From: Locusta migratoria
Lineage: Eukaryota; Arthropoda; Insecta; Orthoptera; Acrididae
Direction: 5' to 3'
Length of the DNA: 64,000 nucleotides
Assembly (NCBI GenBank): GCA_026315105.1
Contig: CM048750.1
Location: forward strand, 266,715,151 to 266,779,150
The position numbers and the translations under genes are program-made. Numbering within the stretch: the first letter of the stretch is position 1; every line of letters starts with the position of its first letter. Shown in pieces: positions 45,641-57,005 of the stretch. Under the pieces are notes generated by a model. It had not been told where the DNA came from. It saw nothing but the letters and a program-made list of their open reading frames with translations, and did not search any database.

Positions 45641-47047
45641 AAGAGGTAGCCTGACTTAATGGTGAAATTTTCTCCGCATGACATTTTTCACATAAGAGTC
45701 CATACAGCTGTTGCTTGGATTGTAGAATAGGCTCAAGGTACAACTTTGAGGAGGATTTGCTGCAGTAAGGAGATGGAAGTTTCGGAAGAGAGTCCAGGAA
45801 TTCTTTCAAGAAGGTTCTCTCATCTTTCTTTCTTCATCTGTTTTATTCGAGGTCGTGACAATTCTGAATCAGGAGTCATCCCATGTGTGGAATTATCCAG
45901 CCAATATCAGACAGTCACTTCTTTAATCCCAAGAGTATTTAGAAACATCTTTTTACATACTTTGTGTTTCCCCAGCTCATTTGTCAAATGATAAATGAGC
46001 GTTCCTTTTCTCCTGGATTTGCCAGTGTTCTTCCCTGGACATTTGGTTGTAATTAAGTCCACAAGATTGATAACGTAAATCTTTCTCTGATCCCATGACA
46101 TCGTTTCCCAAAATGTGTTAAATATTGCCTGCCTATCATCAGCATAAAACTGATGACACTCCCTTTGAACAGATTTCTGGCACATCTTCGAAGTACACTT
46201 TGGACCTAATTTTCGTGCCTCTCTTGGAATATCAGAGTGATTTTACCACTTTGACTTCTTTTTTAACCAGTATACTCCTGTTCACACATTCTGAGAATTT
46301 TATTGACATTTTTCTTCCAATCTTCAGGATGTGGTTTAGATTTCCTTTTCCTGTCACTACTCACATCACCATAAAATTCTTGTGCTCCACTTTGAGCATC
46401 TTTATTGCTCTTGTGATCTGCCAAAAGTTTATCCAGAGTGTTTGACACGCAGTTAGCACCATCACGTAGCAATGAATGTGAAGTACTGTTGTCTGTAGTG
46501 GATACTGTGACTGTGGTTTCATTTTGAGCATTGTTGGATACAGGCACTGAAGTTTCTGAATGGAAAAATATTTAGAAATTAATTCATGCAGACCAAAAAT
46601 GATGCTCACATCCATGTATTTATGTTAATGATGGCATCAATAATGTTCTTAATATCAGTAATCACAAGAAAATTTACCTGCTTCATTAAATGTTGCAGGA
46701 AAATTAACCGAGAATCCCATATACAAAAGGAATTCTTCTTCAGTAAATATAACTTCAGTGTTATGAATGTTCTTGCTTGTTGTTTGTTTTTTATTTACAG
46801 GAGAACTTGTAAAAAGCGTTCAGTCTAGAAATGTTTGGAAGAGATTCACGAGTGAAGTAAGGACTTTCTAATTTATATCACGGTAAGACAGTTGCGGTAC
46901 TACTAACTTTCAAAGGTGAATAATAAAACCATTTTCTTACTGCTGTCAGTCACTCTGACACGATTCTCCGCTTTCATAAGCTGATTTAAGCTGGGACACA
47001 ATTTCTTCTTCAGCAAAAAGATCGTTGTCTATATCGTTGTCCATCAT

Positions 47048-48366
47048 CACAAATTAAGCTCCAAGCACGTAACCACTTTCGAGTACTGTTAAATACGTAA
47101 TAAAGCAGTAACAATGTCCTTTGGCTGCATGCACTTTTGTATTTACGCGGTATTGTTTACAGTATACAGAGACTGTAGATACACAGTGTTTCATTCTCTG
47201 CAGTTCTGCGGTATTGCCATCTATTTATTTGCTGTCTCACATATGCGGTTTTGTTTTAGATCATTTTTTCATTGTAAATAACTAAAAATTTGGCATTATG
47301 ACATTAAGAGCTGATGCCGGTAAGGTCAACAACATCATCTGACTGAAAAACGAAAAATTGGCAATGTGTTAGTTACACGGTATTGTTTCTTCAGTGACGA
47401 CATGCAATAGTTGCTTACTATTGCTGTTTGCCCCACTGTGAATTTGAACAGTCTGATAACTCTGTCATTGCTTACAAAGTCAGGTTAGTTTGAGAACCCT
47501 CTATCACTTTTATTTGGAAAGGTAATTTATTGCTCCACAGTGTGATAAATGTTCGAGCTTGTTGATAGTGTCTATTTTACTGCACAAGGTGCCTCAGTTA
47601 TTGAGACAGCTTGTGATCCCCTGTGTCTCCCTATATAAGGACTTGACAAATCTAATCTTCCTGTGAAGCAACGACTCTTCATATGAATTCTGCCTGGAGT
47701 GTCTTGTAGGAATCCTGCACTTGAAGTGCAATGAGGATGTCTTGCATCTGATTCACGGAATGGTGGTCCCACTGTCTTGCTCTGAAGGCAGACTTCATGG
47801 TATTGGGCATAATTACTATGCAGCAAAAAGTTTCTTCCACCTGTGTGAACCATAGAAGTGATTATTGGGCTGAAAATGCAGCAAGCGACTGCTGGTCATG
47901 ATATGGTTCTTTTTTCTGCCATTACAATATCTGCTAAAAAAAAAAAAAAATCTGCAGTTTGGTTCAACTGATTTGTGAATCATGTTGGAGACATAATTTG
48001 TTATGATCAGAGTATTGCGGACTGATCGACTATTAATATTAAATAATATGACACCTGAGGATTACTGGTAACTCAACTCGAAACTCTTTATTCAAAGGCA
48101 GAAGGAACTAAATTAAAACATTACCAGAGAAACTAATCAAGAGTATAAAATAAAAAGAGAACAAGACATTCTGCACACACTAAAACTAGAAAAAGGAAAT
48201 GCAGCACTCCTGACACCCCTAACTGGGAACTATTTTTGACAACCATGTTTTTCTAGGACACCTGCAAAAATATGCCTGTTGGCCAATATGGAACTACTTG
48301 CCAGCTGTGAGTCAGCTGTTACATCACACCACTCATTACAAAAGATGAGACTATACTATATGCTCA
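47048..48366 (+). other. Intron 2 sequence without recognised feature
   Basis: No supported gene or repeat. A short A run lies at 47937-47949. The minus-strand frame at 47572-47853 has no recognised domain. Confidence 0.5.
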
Positions 48367-48374
48367 CTATGATG

Positions 48375-51018
48375 TAGTGATGGGAACAATCGAATGAAAA
48401 CAATCAATTCATTCGGTTGTTGGAAAAAAATCGATCATTCGGTTGTAGTTTCTCATAGCGGTTGAATTATTCATTCATTCTTCTGAGTGAAACCAGTCTG
48501 TGGGACCAACCGAATGAAACAACCGATTCAGTTGGTTGGACTATTCATTCGTTCTTTTGAGTTAAAGCAGTCGGTGGGATCAACTGAATGAAAAAATTGA
48601 CGCAGTCGGTCGGACTACTAATTCTTTTTTTGGGTGAAATCAGTCGGTTGGAGCAACCGAATAGAAAAATCGACACAGTCGGTTGGACCACTCATTCCTT
48701 TTCTTTGGAGTTAAATCAGTCGATGGGACCAACCGAATGAAAAAATTGACACAGTATGTTGGCCTCCTCATTAGTTCTTTTGAGTGATACCAGTCAGTGG
48801 GAACAACCGAATAAAAGAGTCAGTCGGTCATAGTTTTACTATGTTGGATTAATATTCGTTTACTTTTTTCGAATGAAAGTAGTCTGTGGGAACAACCGAA
48901 TGAAAACATGCGACACTTTTGCGGTTTTGTACATTGACTGAATTACTCATTCTTTCTTTTCAAGTGAGAAGAGGCAGTACGTTTTTCTGTCGGTTGAACC
49001 ATATAATCATTATCCCAACTGAAACGACTCATTCGTGTTTTAGCTTACATTTCTATGAATGAAACTGACATGCACATCAGATAACTACAGCAGTGCTACA
49101 TTATACCGCCATGTAAAAGGGGTATGCCAAAGTTAAAATGCATATTACAATGTTCATTTAATTATGTACTGAATGAAGTAACTTTTCGTTTTATAATACA
49201 CAGTAACAGTGATTCATATTTTGTTGTAGATTAAATTTTTTGAGGTGCCATCAACGAAGAACTAATTAGATGTCATATCGCTGGAGCAGGCCTGCGATCA
49301 CTTTCATTGCCCACCACAGACCTCAAAAACGCCGATCATCTGGGCCCAATCAGATTACTTTCGCAAACACCCCCAATCTGTAGAAGATAAGTGGCGGGGA
49401 GCGGGGACACGAGAGAGGGTGCTGCCTCGCTCGCGTTTCCACTGCAGACAGCGCCAGCAGGCGCGCGCCAAACTCCACACAACAGTGTCTGACGGCGTCG
49501 CGGGGCGTGCCATCGCCAATTGTTGTCGGTTTCTTACTGTGTCAATAAAGAAGCGTGGAAACTACAGGGTGTTCCAAAATGATCACTACAAGTTTAATCT
49601 CCAAAGTGGGAACAGGTAGAAATGTGCGGTTTGCGGCTTATTGGTCATACATATCTAAGGTACTAGTAGGACAGAGTTAAGTATTTTAACTTTGAGCATA
49701 TTTGCTAGATCCAAATTCGAAGATCACTAAAACATTAGATATTGTAAAAAAAAAAAAAAAAAAAACCACACACACAACATTTATTAAAGTATTTTGTATA
49801 AAAATGTTTCTTATAAAAATATTTTTGTCAATTCCATCTAATTTGAAGGATTACGAGAAGACATACAACATTTATCAGTGCTGTAAATTTCCTTCAGCGC
49901 GTCTGTATTCGTCAACAGTGTATGAAAACATTCATCTCAAGTTTCATAATTATTCACTCTTGTCCAGATATTTCTGTGGTTATCGGTGAAACGGTGTGGA
50001 GGTTTATTCCATCCCTGCGCCATGTACCATACAAAATCTTAGATGCCACTTGTTTTGAAAGCCAAGTGTGCAAAATTTCATCAAGATCGGAATAAAACTC
50101 TATTTTGGCGTCGAATTCTGGAATACCTTCTCTCATGCATCGAACTAAAGTAGATGTAGACGGAGACCATTCTCTTTTTTTGAAGGTGAAGAGTGAAATA
50201 TATCATTAAAATTTGAATACAAACGGGATTTGTCGAAGTTAGTAGGTAAAGTACCCTCCGCCGAGCACCTACGAAATTTATTGTACACTGTTATCTTCGC
50301 CTTGTTTTAAAGGTCAAGAGTGCAAAATTCCATCAAGACTGCAGCCAAATTGTGGTTTTTGTCGAAGTTGGTATGTAAAGTACCCTCCTCCATGCACTGA
50401 ATTAAATTTGATGTAGACAGTGACGTTTCTCTTGCTTTGAAGGTCAAGTGTGCAAAATTTCATCAAGATTGGAACAAAACTGCAGATTTGCATGCAATAG
50501 AAACACACACACGGACACACTGCTATATTTTTAACATTTGTCTCTAAGAATGTTTCATGCTGAATCACGGTTCATTTATACCCGAAAAGGCTGAAGGAGT
50601 ATGCAAATAAAGTCACACAAAGTCGATGAATTAATAAAAACATCCATATAACTGCAGAAACGACAAAGATTTTTTCCAGTCGGTTGTATCGCATCAAGTG
50701 AAACCACTCAATGCCGAGAACATTCATATAAAGAACAGAGACTTGTTTCATTTGGTGCTCGCACATCGACTGAAACCACTCAAACCCACTGAATGAGTGA
50801 AACCATTCATATAGCGGCTGCAACCGACAGAGACTGGTTTCATTCGATTGTTTCGCATTGACTGAAACCACTCAAACCCCGCGAGTGACTGAAAACATTC
50901 ATACGGCCACAGATACTGTTTTCATTCGGTTGTTTCATTCGACTGAAAAAACCGATTGAACGAAAAAACAACCGATTGACCAATCGGTTGTTAAAAACAG
51001 TCGGTTGTCCCATCACTA
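48375..51018. mobile_element. hAT-like non-autonomous element with dense subterminal repeats
   Basis: A 2644-bp element. The ends TAGTGATGGGAACAA and, reverse complemented, TAGTGATGGGACAACCGA are inverted. The flanks ctatgatg (48367-48374) and ctatgacg (51019-51026) form an 8-bp duplication with one difference. TAGTGATGGG ends and 8-bp duplications are hAT hallmarks. The outer 600 bp on the left and 330 bp on the right carry about two dozen AACCGA/TCGGTT units, often as CAACCGAATGAAA, as expected of transposase-binding subterminal repeats. No transposase frame exists; the centre has a GC-rich island (49380-49520) and tandem repeats. Confidence 0.8.
50030..50510. repeat. Internal tandem repeats in the hAT-like element
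   Basis: AAGTGTGCAAAATTTCATCA occurs at about 50066 and again at about 50446, with a variant (AAGAGTGCAAAATTCCATCA) near 50316; each is followed by AGAT(C/T)GGAA or AGACTGCAG. GTAAAGTACCCTCC occurs twice between them (50248 and 50377). The three units are spaced unevenly, 130-250 bp apart. Confidence 0.65.
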
Positions 51019-51088
51019 CTATGACGTCACACTCAACTAACATTTCCACACAATATGTAACAGTTATTATGTTGGCTACAAGTTGATT

Positions 51089-51251
51089 GGTTTGCAGTAC
51101 ACTGATCCCTGTTAGGTATTGTCATTTGACCTATCTGATCCACTGCTGCCTACACTATTTCATCTCTCAAGGTTTGCAATACACCGATCCTGTTAGTTAT
51201 TGTCATTTGACCTATCTGATCCACTGCTGCCTACACTATTTCATCTCTCAA
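51089..51251. repeat. Tandem duplication, two 82-bp units
   Basis: GGTTTGCAGTACACTGATCC and GGTTTGCAATACACCGATCC open two consecutive units that both end TTTCATCTCTCAA, with few differences. Local recent duplication without coding sense. Confidence 0.85.
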
Positions 51252-51577
51252 AGCCGCCCATTTGAGCCGTATTCCTTTCCCCTGTGTCAATCCATTCCTT
51301 TTTGAATCCTTTAACAGACTTTTTATCAGCTGCTGGAAGAGAGAAAAGAGCCAGAGGCGTAGTAAATCTTTTCAAGCCCCAGTGAAAGAGAATCACAAGA
51401 TACAGGAAATGATTTTGATGATAATTGTTTTCACCTACAATATGATTTAATGAATCTGAAATTTTTAGTTTATTGCCATGGATTAAACTGCAGGTTTACA
51501 CACTGCTTGTGTGATTTATTTTAAAAAAATTGAGTACTATACTTCACATACGTTAATACTTGTAATATTAATGCTCA

Positions 51578-51579
<2 letters not shown>

Positions 51580-51624
<45 letters not shown>
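51580..51624. repeat. (GT)n microsatellite
   Basis: About 22 GT units. Flanked by AT-rich intron sequence. Confidence 0.95.
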
Positions 51625-51629
<5 letters not shown>

Positions 51630-51751
51630 AAATGTGAAAAGCCCAAAAATGATCAACTTCATTGTAAACAAAAGGAGCATCTTTTTCTTTTCTTTAGTGC
51701 TCTTTGCATTTAAATGTCAAATAAAGGAGCTCAATTCATTTTAATGATAAT

Positions 51752-54270
51752 GGGCCGTATGAATAAAAACGAGTACATACTCCAAGGAAGATTCTCAGAG
51801 TAAAAGAACGTTCACTGAGTACGTTCTCAATTTCGTATGAATAAAAACTTCAAAGCATATGCTCTGAGCAGGAAGTTCATTCTTGCTACCTCCCCTCCTT
51901 ATTGAGTAAGTTCTCCACGTGTCATGTCCAGCACAGAACAGCTGTTCAATTATGTATTTCTTTAAATTAGCCCAATCAGGCACATTATCAAGTGCAAAAT
52001 GTTGTAGGTATGTACGTGTTCAGGAAGAACTGTAAATTACAATGTTTAGATATTAGATTGTTGTGAAGGAGCATATTATTAAGACTAGGCCTAAGTGTTC
52101 ATTTTTTACGAAAATCTATTCTTCTGATGATGTTACAAAAATTTTGTTGCGCAAAAACTTTTTCGTTATTGAAGTTTGATTAGCACAATCTGTGAACAAA
52201 ATTTTAAGAATCCATCACATACTCATCTGTTTTAATGTAGAATGCTGTCAGAGCTTTCTAACATGAGATACTAGTTGTTAAATATGACACCCAATGGTCT
52301 GCTCATACATGTTAGGCCATGTGTTTTTGTTACAAGAAACAGGCTGCTAGGTATTTAATTAATCAGTTATTAATTTTCCTGTTGTGTCTACTTACTTCTA
52401 ACATAACAGAAGTTACGGTTACGAAGTCAGAAAATGCATCTTAAATAGGCTAGACAATACTTCAGTAGGCCTACATGGTATTGCAGCAATATTTATTTTG
52501 TGATAGGAACTGTGAAGTCCTGGGATGTATTTTATTTGCAACCAACATCATAAGGCCTTACTAATAGACCCTATTTAAAAACACAACATTATTTTGCTAT
52601 GTACCTGTTATAACTGTAAATATACTCTCCAAACAAATGAGTAAAACACAGCCGAATCTACTTGTTTTATTTCTATCTCGATAATGAAAACAATCCTCTT
52701 ACATCATTCTCGTCACTATATAAAATACTTGAAGTGTCACACTCACTACTTTGCTGAAGGAAGCTACTCTTCAACAAAATGTTTTTATTTGCATTAACGT
52801 TTTAGATCCCCTCGTATTTCTTAAATCTACATATAAAGAAACTTGTTTTTGCCTTCTAACAAGGGAACCTCCCCATTGCACCCCTCTCAGATTTAGTTAT
52901 AAGTTGGCACAGTGGATAGGATATGAAAAACTGAACACAGATCAATCGAGAAAACAGGAAGAAGTTGTGTGGAACTATGAAAAAATAAGCAAAATATAAA
53001 AACTGAGCAGTCCATCTGGTCTTGTGGCTAGCGTGAGGAGCTGCGGAGCAAGAGGTCCTACCTACAGCAAAAATTTTAATTTTCAGAAAATTATTATCTG
53101 TCCATCTATACGATGCGAGGTAACTATGCCATAGTGTGAGGACATGTTCAGATTTGATTGGATACACACAGGATTTGACAGTCTACACACGGAAAAATTC
53201 GAAAACGTTAAACTATTTGTTTTGACAGAGCACAGGGAAAACTGTGACTGTGAAACTGTTGCATTCATTTGTTGCAGTTTATGTGACAAACTCTTATGTT
53301 TTTATCACTTTTTTGGGAGTGATTAACACATCCACAAGAAAACCTAAATCGGGCAAAGTTAAATCTCTTTACCCAATCACCAGGTACACATGTTAGTGGG
53401 CAACAAGAGATTCCTGTCATATCATGCACAAACCATCAGCAGTGTGATATAGTATACATCAGATGTGTTTTCTTATGGAGGAATCAGTTGCCCTATCACC
53501 TTGTGATCAAATGTTTTATGTTCCCAATGCAGAGGCACTTCCTTTTGCCTGCTAATCGTACAGTTTTGCGGTGCAGATGCAAAACACCGACACTAAACTG
53601 TTTACAGCAAACAGAGACTTCAGTGAATGGATGGACAGATCATAATTTTGTGAAAATACAAAAATTAAAATTTTCAGTCAAGGGAAGACTTGAACCGAGA
53701 AATCCTCACTACGCAGCTACTCATGCTAGCCACAGGACCACAGCACTCCTTTGCTTACATTGTGCTCGATGTTGCCTATCTTTCACATGGACCATTCAGT
53801 TTTTATATTTTGCTTATTTTTTTTCATTATTCCACACAAGTTCTTCCAGTTTTCTCGACTGATCTGTGTTCAGTTTTTCACGGCCTATCCACTGTGCCAA
53901 CTTATAACTAAATGTGTTGTGGGGTGCAATGGGGAGGCTCCCTTGTAAGTAACACAAATTTTGTCATTTTTATTGTAAACCACAGTAAAACATTACCTTA
54001 ACTGAAGTTACTCAGCACGAAGTATGCTAAAGAGCTCACTTCAGAAATCAGAAAATGTTCTCTGGTCATGAGAAACTTCTCTAGTTTTATTCATATGAAA
54101 TTGGAGAATGTTCTCTATTGTGAGCAACTTCCCCCACCCTGTTACTCATGCTGAGAATGTACTCGGCCAAGATATATTATCTGACTCCCTTTATTCTCGC
54201 GAACCTGAATACTGTTGGTTCTCTGGAATTCAGAGTATAAAGTAGATACTCCGTTTTATTCATATGGCCC
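51752..54270. mobile_element. TIR element with GGGCCGTATGAATAAAA ends
   Basis: Left end GGGCCGTATGAATAAAAACG with AGTA; right end, reverse complemented, GGGCCATATGAATAAAACGG with AGTA. Inside the ends, GAGAATGTTCTC/GAGTACGTTCTC-like modules and TTCATATGAATAAAA motifs recur (51815-51850, 54085-54110). Flanking AAT on both sides (51749-51751 and 54271-54273) may be a 3-bp duplication. Class unassigned; Harbinger-like is possible from the G-rich end and 3-bp flanks. Its centre is taken by a foldback element, so its own interior is about 1.4 kb. No transposase is seen. Confidence 0.65.
52859..53946. mobile_element. Foldback element with ACAAGGGA(A/G)CCTCCCC ends
   Basis: Inverted arms of about 250 bp: left from 52859 (ACAAGGGAACCTCCCCATTG), right ending 53946 (reverse complement ACAAGGGAGCCTCCCCATTG). 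Both arms continue with TTAGTTATAAGTTGGCACAG, GAACACAGATCA and AACTGA. Within each arm lies a tRNA-like strip (GTGGCTAGCGTGAGGAGCTG, then GCGGAGCAAGAGGTCC; right side GTGGCTAGCATGAGTAGC on the minus strand). The centre includes GTTTTCTTGTGGATGTGTTA on the minus strand. It looks like a long-armed element familiar from grasshopper DNA. No target duplication is clear. It is nested in the TIR element around it. Confidence 0.75.
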
Positions 54271-54463
54271 AATGCCTGGATTTAAAATAGCTTTCAGTCT
54301 GGTTATTCTTGTCAGAGTATACCAGACTTCTAATTTTCAGTAATTGTGTTTATCATCTCTCATGAACTTCATAGTAAGACACTTATGTGCTTTATTAATT
54401 TCCAGCCATTTACCAAATTTTCAATATCAGAATGACTTTTGTTTATGAGTGTTGTTTGCACAG

Positions 54464-54586
54464 GTTCTGCCACAAGCACACAGTCTCTTCTGATTATACG
54501 GTGTTGTGGAAATCTTGTACCTGAAGAATCTCCTGAGGTGAGGACAAAAATTGTGAATGAAGTATGGAAAACATTAGAAAATATGG
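54464..54586 (+). CDS. LRPPRC: LRPPRC exon 3
   Basis: The acceptor TTGCACAG and donor GG|GTAAGT frame a 123-bp exon. Joined in phase 1 to exon 2 it reads (R)SATSTQSLLIIRCCGN, LVPEESPEVRTKIVNEVW and KTLENM. SLLxIRCCGNLVPEE is highly conserved in LRPPRC/bsf, ahead of the first well-formed PPR repeat. Helical repeats of this kind bind single-stranded RNA in the mitochondrial matrix, with SLIRP as the usual partner of the animal protein. It ends in phase 1 and joins GG GTG of exon 4 to give Met-Gly-Val. Confidence 0.93.
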
Positions 54587-54717
54587 GTAAGTCAATAATA
54601 TAATGTATTTTATTGTATGCATTAATTTCCAGTTTACAACATTGTTTTTTTTCTTTTGTGGGATGTCATGCTTCAGTCAGATAATGATAGCAAATGAGTG
54701 TCCGGCATAACCGTAGA

Positions 54718-54765
54718 CGGCGATACGACCTGTCGGCTTTGGCCCATGATGTCATCAACATGGCG
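54718..54765 (-). repeat. Solo end of the TGACGTCA-ended MITE
   Basis: CGATACGACCTGTCGGCTTT followed by GGCCCATGATGTCATCAACATGG is the left end of the family (compare 10002), with the central palindrome worn to TGATGTCA. The other end was lost where the Penelope copy begins at about 54825. Confidence 0.5.
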
Positions 54766-54994
54766 CAAATGACGCATATCACACGTAGCAATATGGCGAT
54801 CAAAGCAATCACAAAAGCATGGGATTTGGAATAGGGCCAGGTGAATATGATGGAACCAAAGGAGTTGAGGTTGGAGAGTAAATTCTTCTTCACTGTGAGT
54901 CCAGATCATGAAGATATCATCAATAAATCTATACCAGACTTGGGTTGACAGGCCTGGGTGTCCAGGAAGGTTTCCTCTAAGCATCTCATAAATA

Positions 54995-55657
54995 GAATGA
55001 AACTTTCACTCTGCAGCAGAGTGTGCGCTGATATGAAACTTCCTGCCAGATTAAAATTGTGTGCCGGAACCGGGACTCGAACCTGGGACCTTTGCCTTTC
55101 GCGGGCAAGCGCACTACCGACTGTGCTATCCCGACACGACTCATGATGCCGCCTCACAACTTTACTTCCGCCAGAACCTCGCCTCCTACTTTCCAAACTT
55201 CACAGAAGTTCTCTTGCAAACACGCAAGACTAGCACTCCTGGAAGAAAGGATTTGGTGGAGACATGGCTTAGCCACAGCCTAAGGGATGTTTTCAGAATG
55301 AAACTTTCACTCTGCAGCGGAGTGTGCGCTGATATGAAACTTCCTGGCAGATTAAAATTGTGTGCCGGAACCGGGACTCGAACCTGGGACCTTTGCCTTT
55401 CGCGGGCAAGCGCACTACCGACTGTGCTATCCCGACACGACTCCTTTCTTCCAGGAGTGCTAGTCTTGCGTGTTTGCAAGAGAACTTCTGTGAAGTTTGG
55501 AAAGTAGGAGGCGAAGTACTGGCGGAAGTAAAGTTGTGAGGCGGCATCGTGAGTCGTGTCGGGATAGCACAGTCGGTAGTGCGCTTGCCCGCGAAAGGCA
55601 AAGGTCCCAGGTTCGTGTCCCGGTTCCGGCACACAATTTTAATCTGCCAGGAAGTTT
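54995..55657. mobile_element. Three-unit SINE foldback with 13-bp target duplication
   Basis: Flanked by CATCTCATAAATA at 54982-54994 and 55658-55670, so it inserted as one 663-bp block into the Penelope copy. It contains three tRNA-like units. Units 1 and 2 are on the minus strand (about 55060-55140 and 55359-55443) and unit 3 on the plus strand (about 55545-55632). In unit 3 the A-box region reads TAGCACAGTCGGTAGTGCG and the B box GGTTCGTGTCC, with an anticodon-type hairpin TTGCC-CGCGAAA-GGCAA between them. Base 33 of the loop is G, not T, so they are not functional tRNAs. Units 2 and 3 plus their bodies are inverted, forming a long hairpin. Confidence 0.8.
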
Positions 55658-56963
55658 CATCTCATAAATAAGTTGGCATACAAGGGGGCCATCCTGGTTC
55701 CCATGGCTGTTCCCTTTAGTTGTTGGCATATCTGGCCCTCAAAAGTGAAAAGTTGTGGGTTAGGATGAAGGTTACTAAGAAGAGAGTTTTTAGGTGGAGT
55801 TGTGGATGGTCGGCGTGAAAGGAAATACTCCAACGCAGCGAGTCCCTGGGCATGTGAGATATTTGTGTATAGGGAAGTGACATCAATGGTTATAAGGATG
55901 GTTTCCTGACTTAACAGGCTGGGTAAGGATTTCAGGTGATCAAGAAAGTGGTTGGTGTCTTTGATGAAGGATGGGATACTGCACATGATGTGTTGAAGGT
56001 TTTTGGCTATGTAGGCAGAGATTTGTTCTGTAAGGGCTTGGTAACCAGCCACAATTGGGGGGGGGGGGATGATGGGGTTGTGAATCTCGGAAAGCAGGTA
56101 GAAGATAGGGGTGTGGGGTGTGAGTGGGGTCATGAGGTTAATGGACTCAGGTGAAAGGTTTTGTAGGGGGCCTAAAGTTCTGAGAATTCCTCGAAGCTCT
56201 ACCTGGACATCAGGAATGAGATTGTCTTGATAAACCTTCTATGTAGTGTTATCTGAAAGCTGATGCAGACCATCAACCATATACTCCCGCCGATCAAGTA
56301 CCATGGTTGTGGATCCCTCTTGGTTGTGAGAATGATGATGGAATGGTCAGCATTCAGATCACGGATGACACGGGATTCAGCTGCGGTAATGTGGGAGTTG
56401 GATTCCCGGGGCTTCTATGTGCGAATGGCCAGCAACAAACTGTCCATTTGCATGAACGGACATAGGCAGACAGTGTTTGTTGATTATGAGGATAACCCTG
56501 TGGCTAAGCATGTATTGGTGCACGGCCGTCACATCTTGGCACGGTGTTACACCGTCCGGGTTATAAGGATACATCCCACTGACATCAACCTTTCAGAACT
56601 ACGGAGATGGGAACTTGCCCTTCAACATATTCTCTCTTCCCGTTGCCCACCTGGTCTCATCCTTCGTTAGTTTTAAATTCCCGCCCACCATTCTACAACA
56701 TCTTTGCCTCCAATATCTGGACAGAGCCTCTGCCTCGAGTGGCATCTATACAACTTCTTTGCATTTTCATATGTCTGCCTTGTTGAGTGTGGCGTGTATA
56801 TGTGTGTGTTTGTTTACCTACCCCTTTTCTCCAAAGGTAAGTCTTTCCTCTTCCAGGATTGGAATGACTCCTCACTCACTCCTTTAAACCCACATCCTTT
56901 CCTTTTCCCTCTCCTTCCCTGCTCTTTGCCTGAAGAAACAACAAACAGTTGCGAAAGCTTGCA

Positions 56964-56964
<1 letters not shown>

Positions 56965-57003
<39 letters not shown>
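56965..57003. repeat. (TG)n microsatellite
   Basis: About 19 TG units in the 3' tail of Penelope copy 2, where copy 1 has a shorter GTGTGTTTTTGTGTGTG. Confidence 0.95.

Positions 57004-57005
<2 letters not shown>

Larger units (their letters stand above)
41448..47047 (-). pseudogene. Pseudogene of an uncharacterised insect family, probably transposon-derived
   Basis: Minus-strand pieces in order. Possible first exon MMDNDIDNDLFAEEEIVSQ (47047-46945). N-terminal KRKSKPHPEDWKKNVNK (46565-46263). ARKLGPKCTSKMCQKS, then WDQRKIYVINLV and KVCKKMFLNTLGI (46216-45907). SLPKLPSPYCSKSSSKLYLE and KISPLSQ (45809-45645). After the RTE insertion, ISLFSPKKDQRDLCC (42360-42194). C-terminal KPQPYKVHYLDYSFF, VTDLRELQYRPNG and SYYDNIPYE (41870-41448). 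I recall the same block order, ending in FYDxLP, from an expanded uncharacterised family in insects and cnidarians. The middle is missing and several stops interrupt it, so it is dead. Whether the family is host or transposon-encoded is not settled by this sequence. Confidence 0.65.

Noticed and set aside
46801..46856. A segment with a good acceptor (TTTATTTACAG) and donor (GTAAGG) in intron 2 that could be an LRPPRC exon.
   Set aside because: Its 56-bp length would shift the frame into exon 3, and exon 2 joins exon 3 directly to give the conserved family sequence. It is at best a cryptic exon.
48375..49000. Regular short repeats (AACCGA/TCGGTT) that could suggest an array such as CRISPR.
   Set aside because: Spacing is irregular, units are in both orientations, and they lie inside TIRs with an 8-bp duplication in a eukaryotic genome. 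Subterminal transposon repeats explain them.
49380..49560. GC-rich island with AATAAAG inside the hAT-like element, considered as a promoter, CpG island or solo LTR.
   Set aside because: No TG...CA boundaries, no flanking duplication and no gene next to it. It was left as part of the hAT-like interior.
55545..55640. tRNA gene on the plus strand, and two on the minus strand at about 55060-55140 and 55359-55443.
   Set aside because: A and B boxes and an anticodon-like arm are present, but base 33 is G, the acceptor stem does not close, and the units belong to a transposed repeat with target duplication. They are SINE heads.
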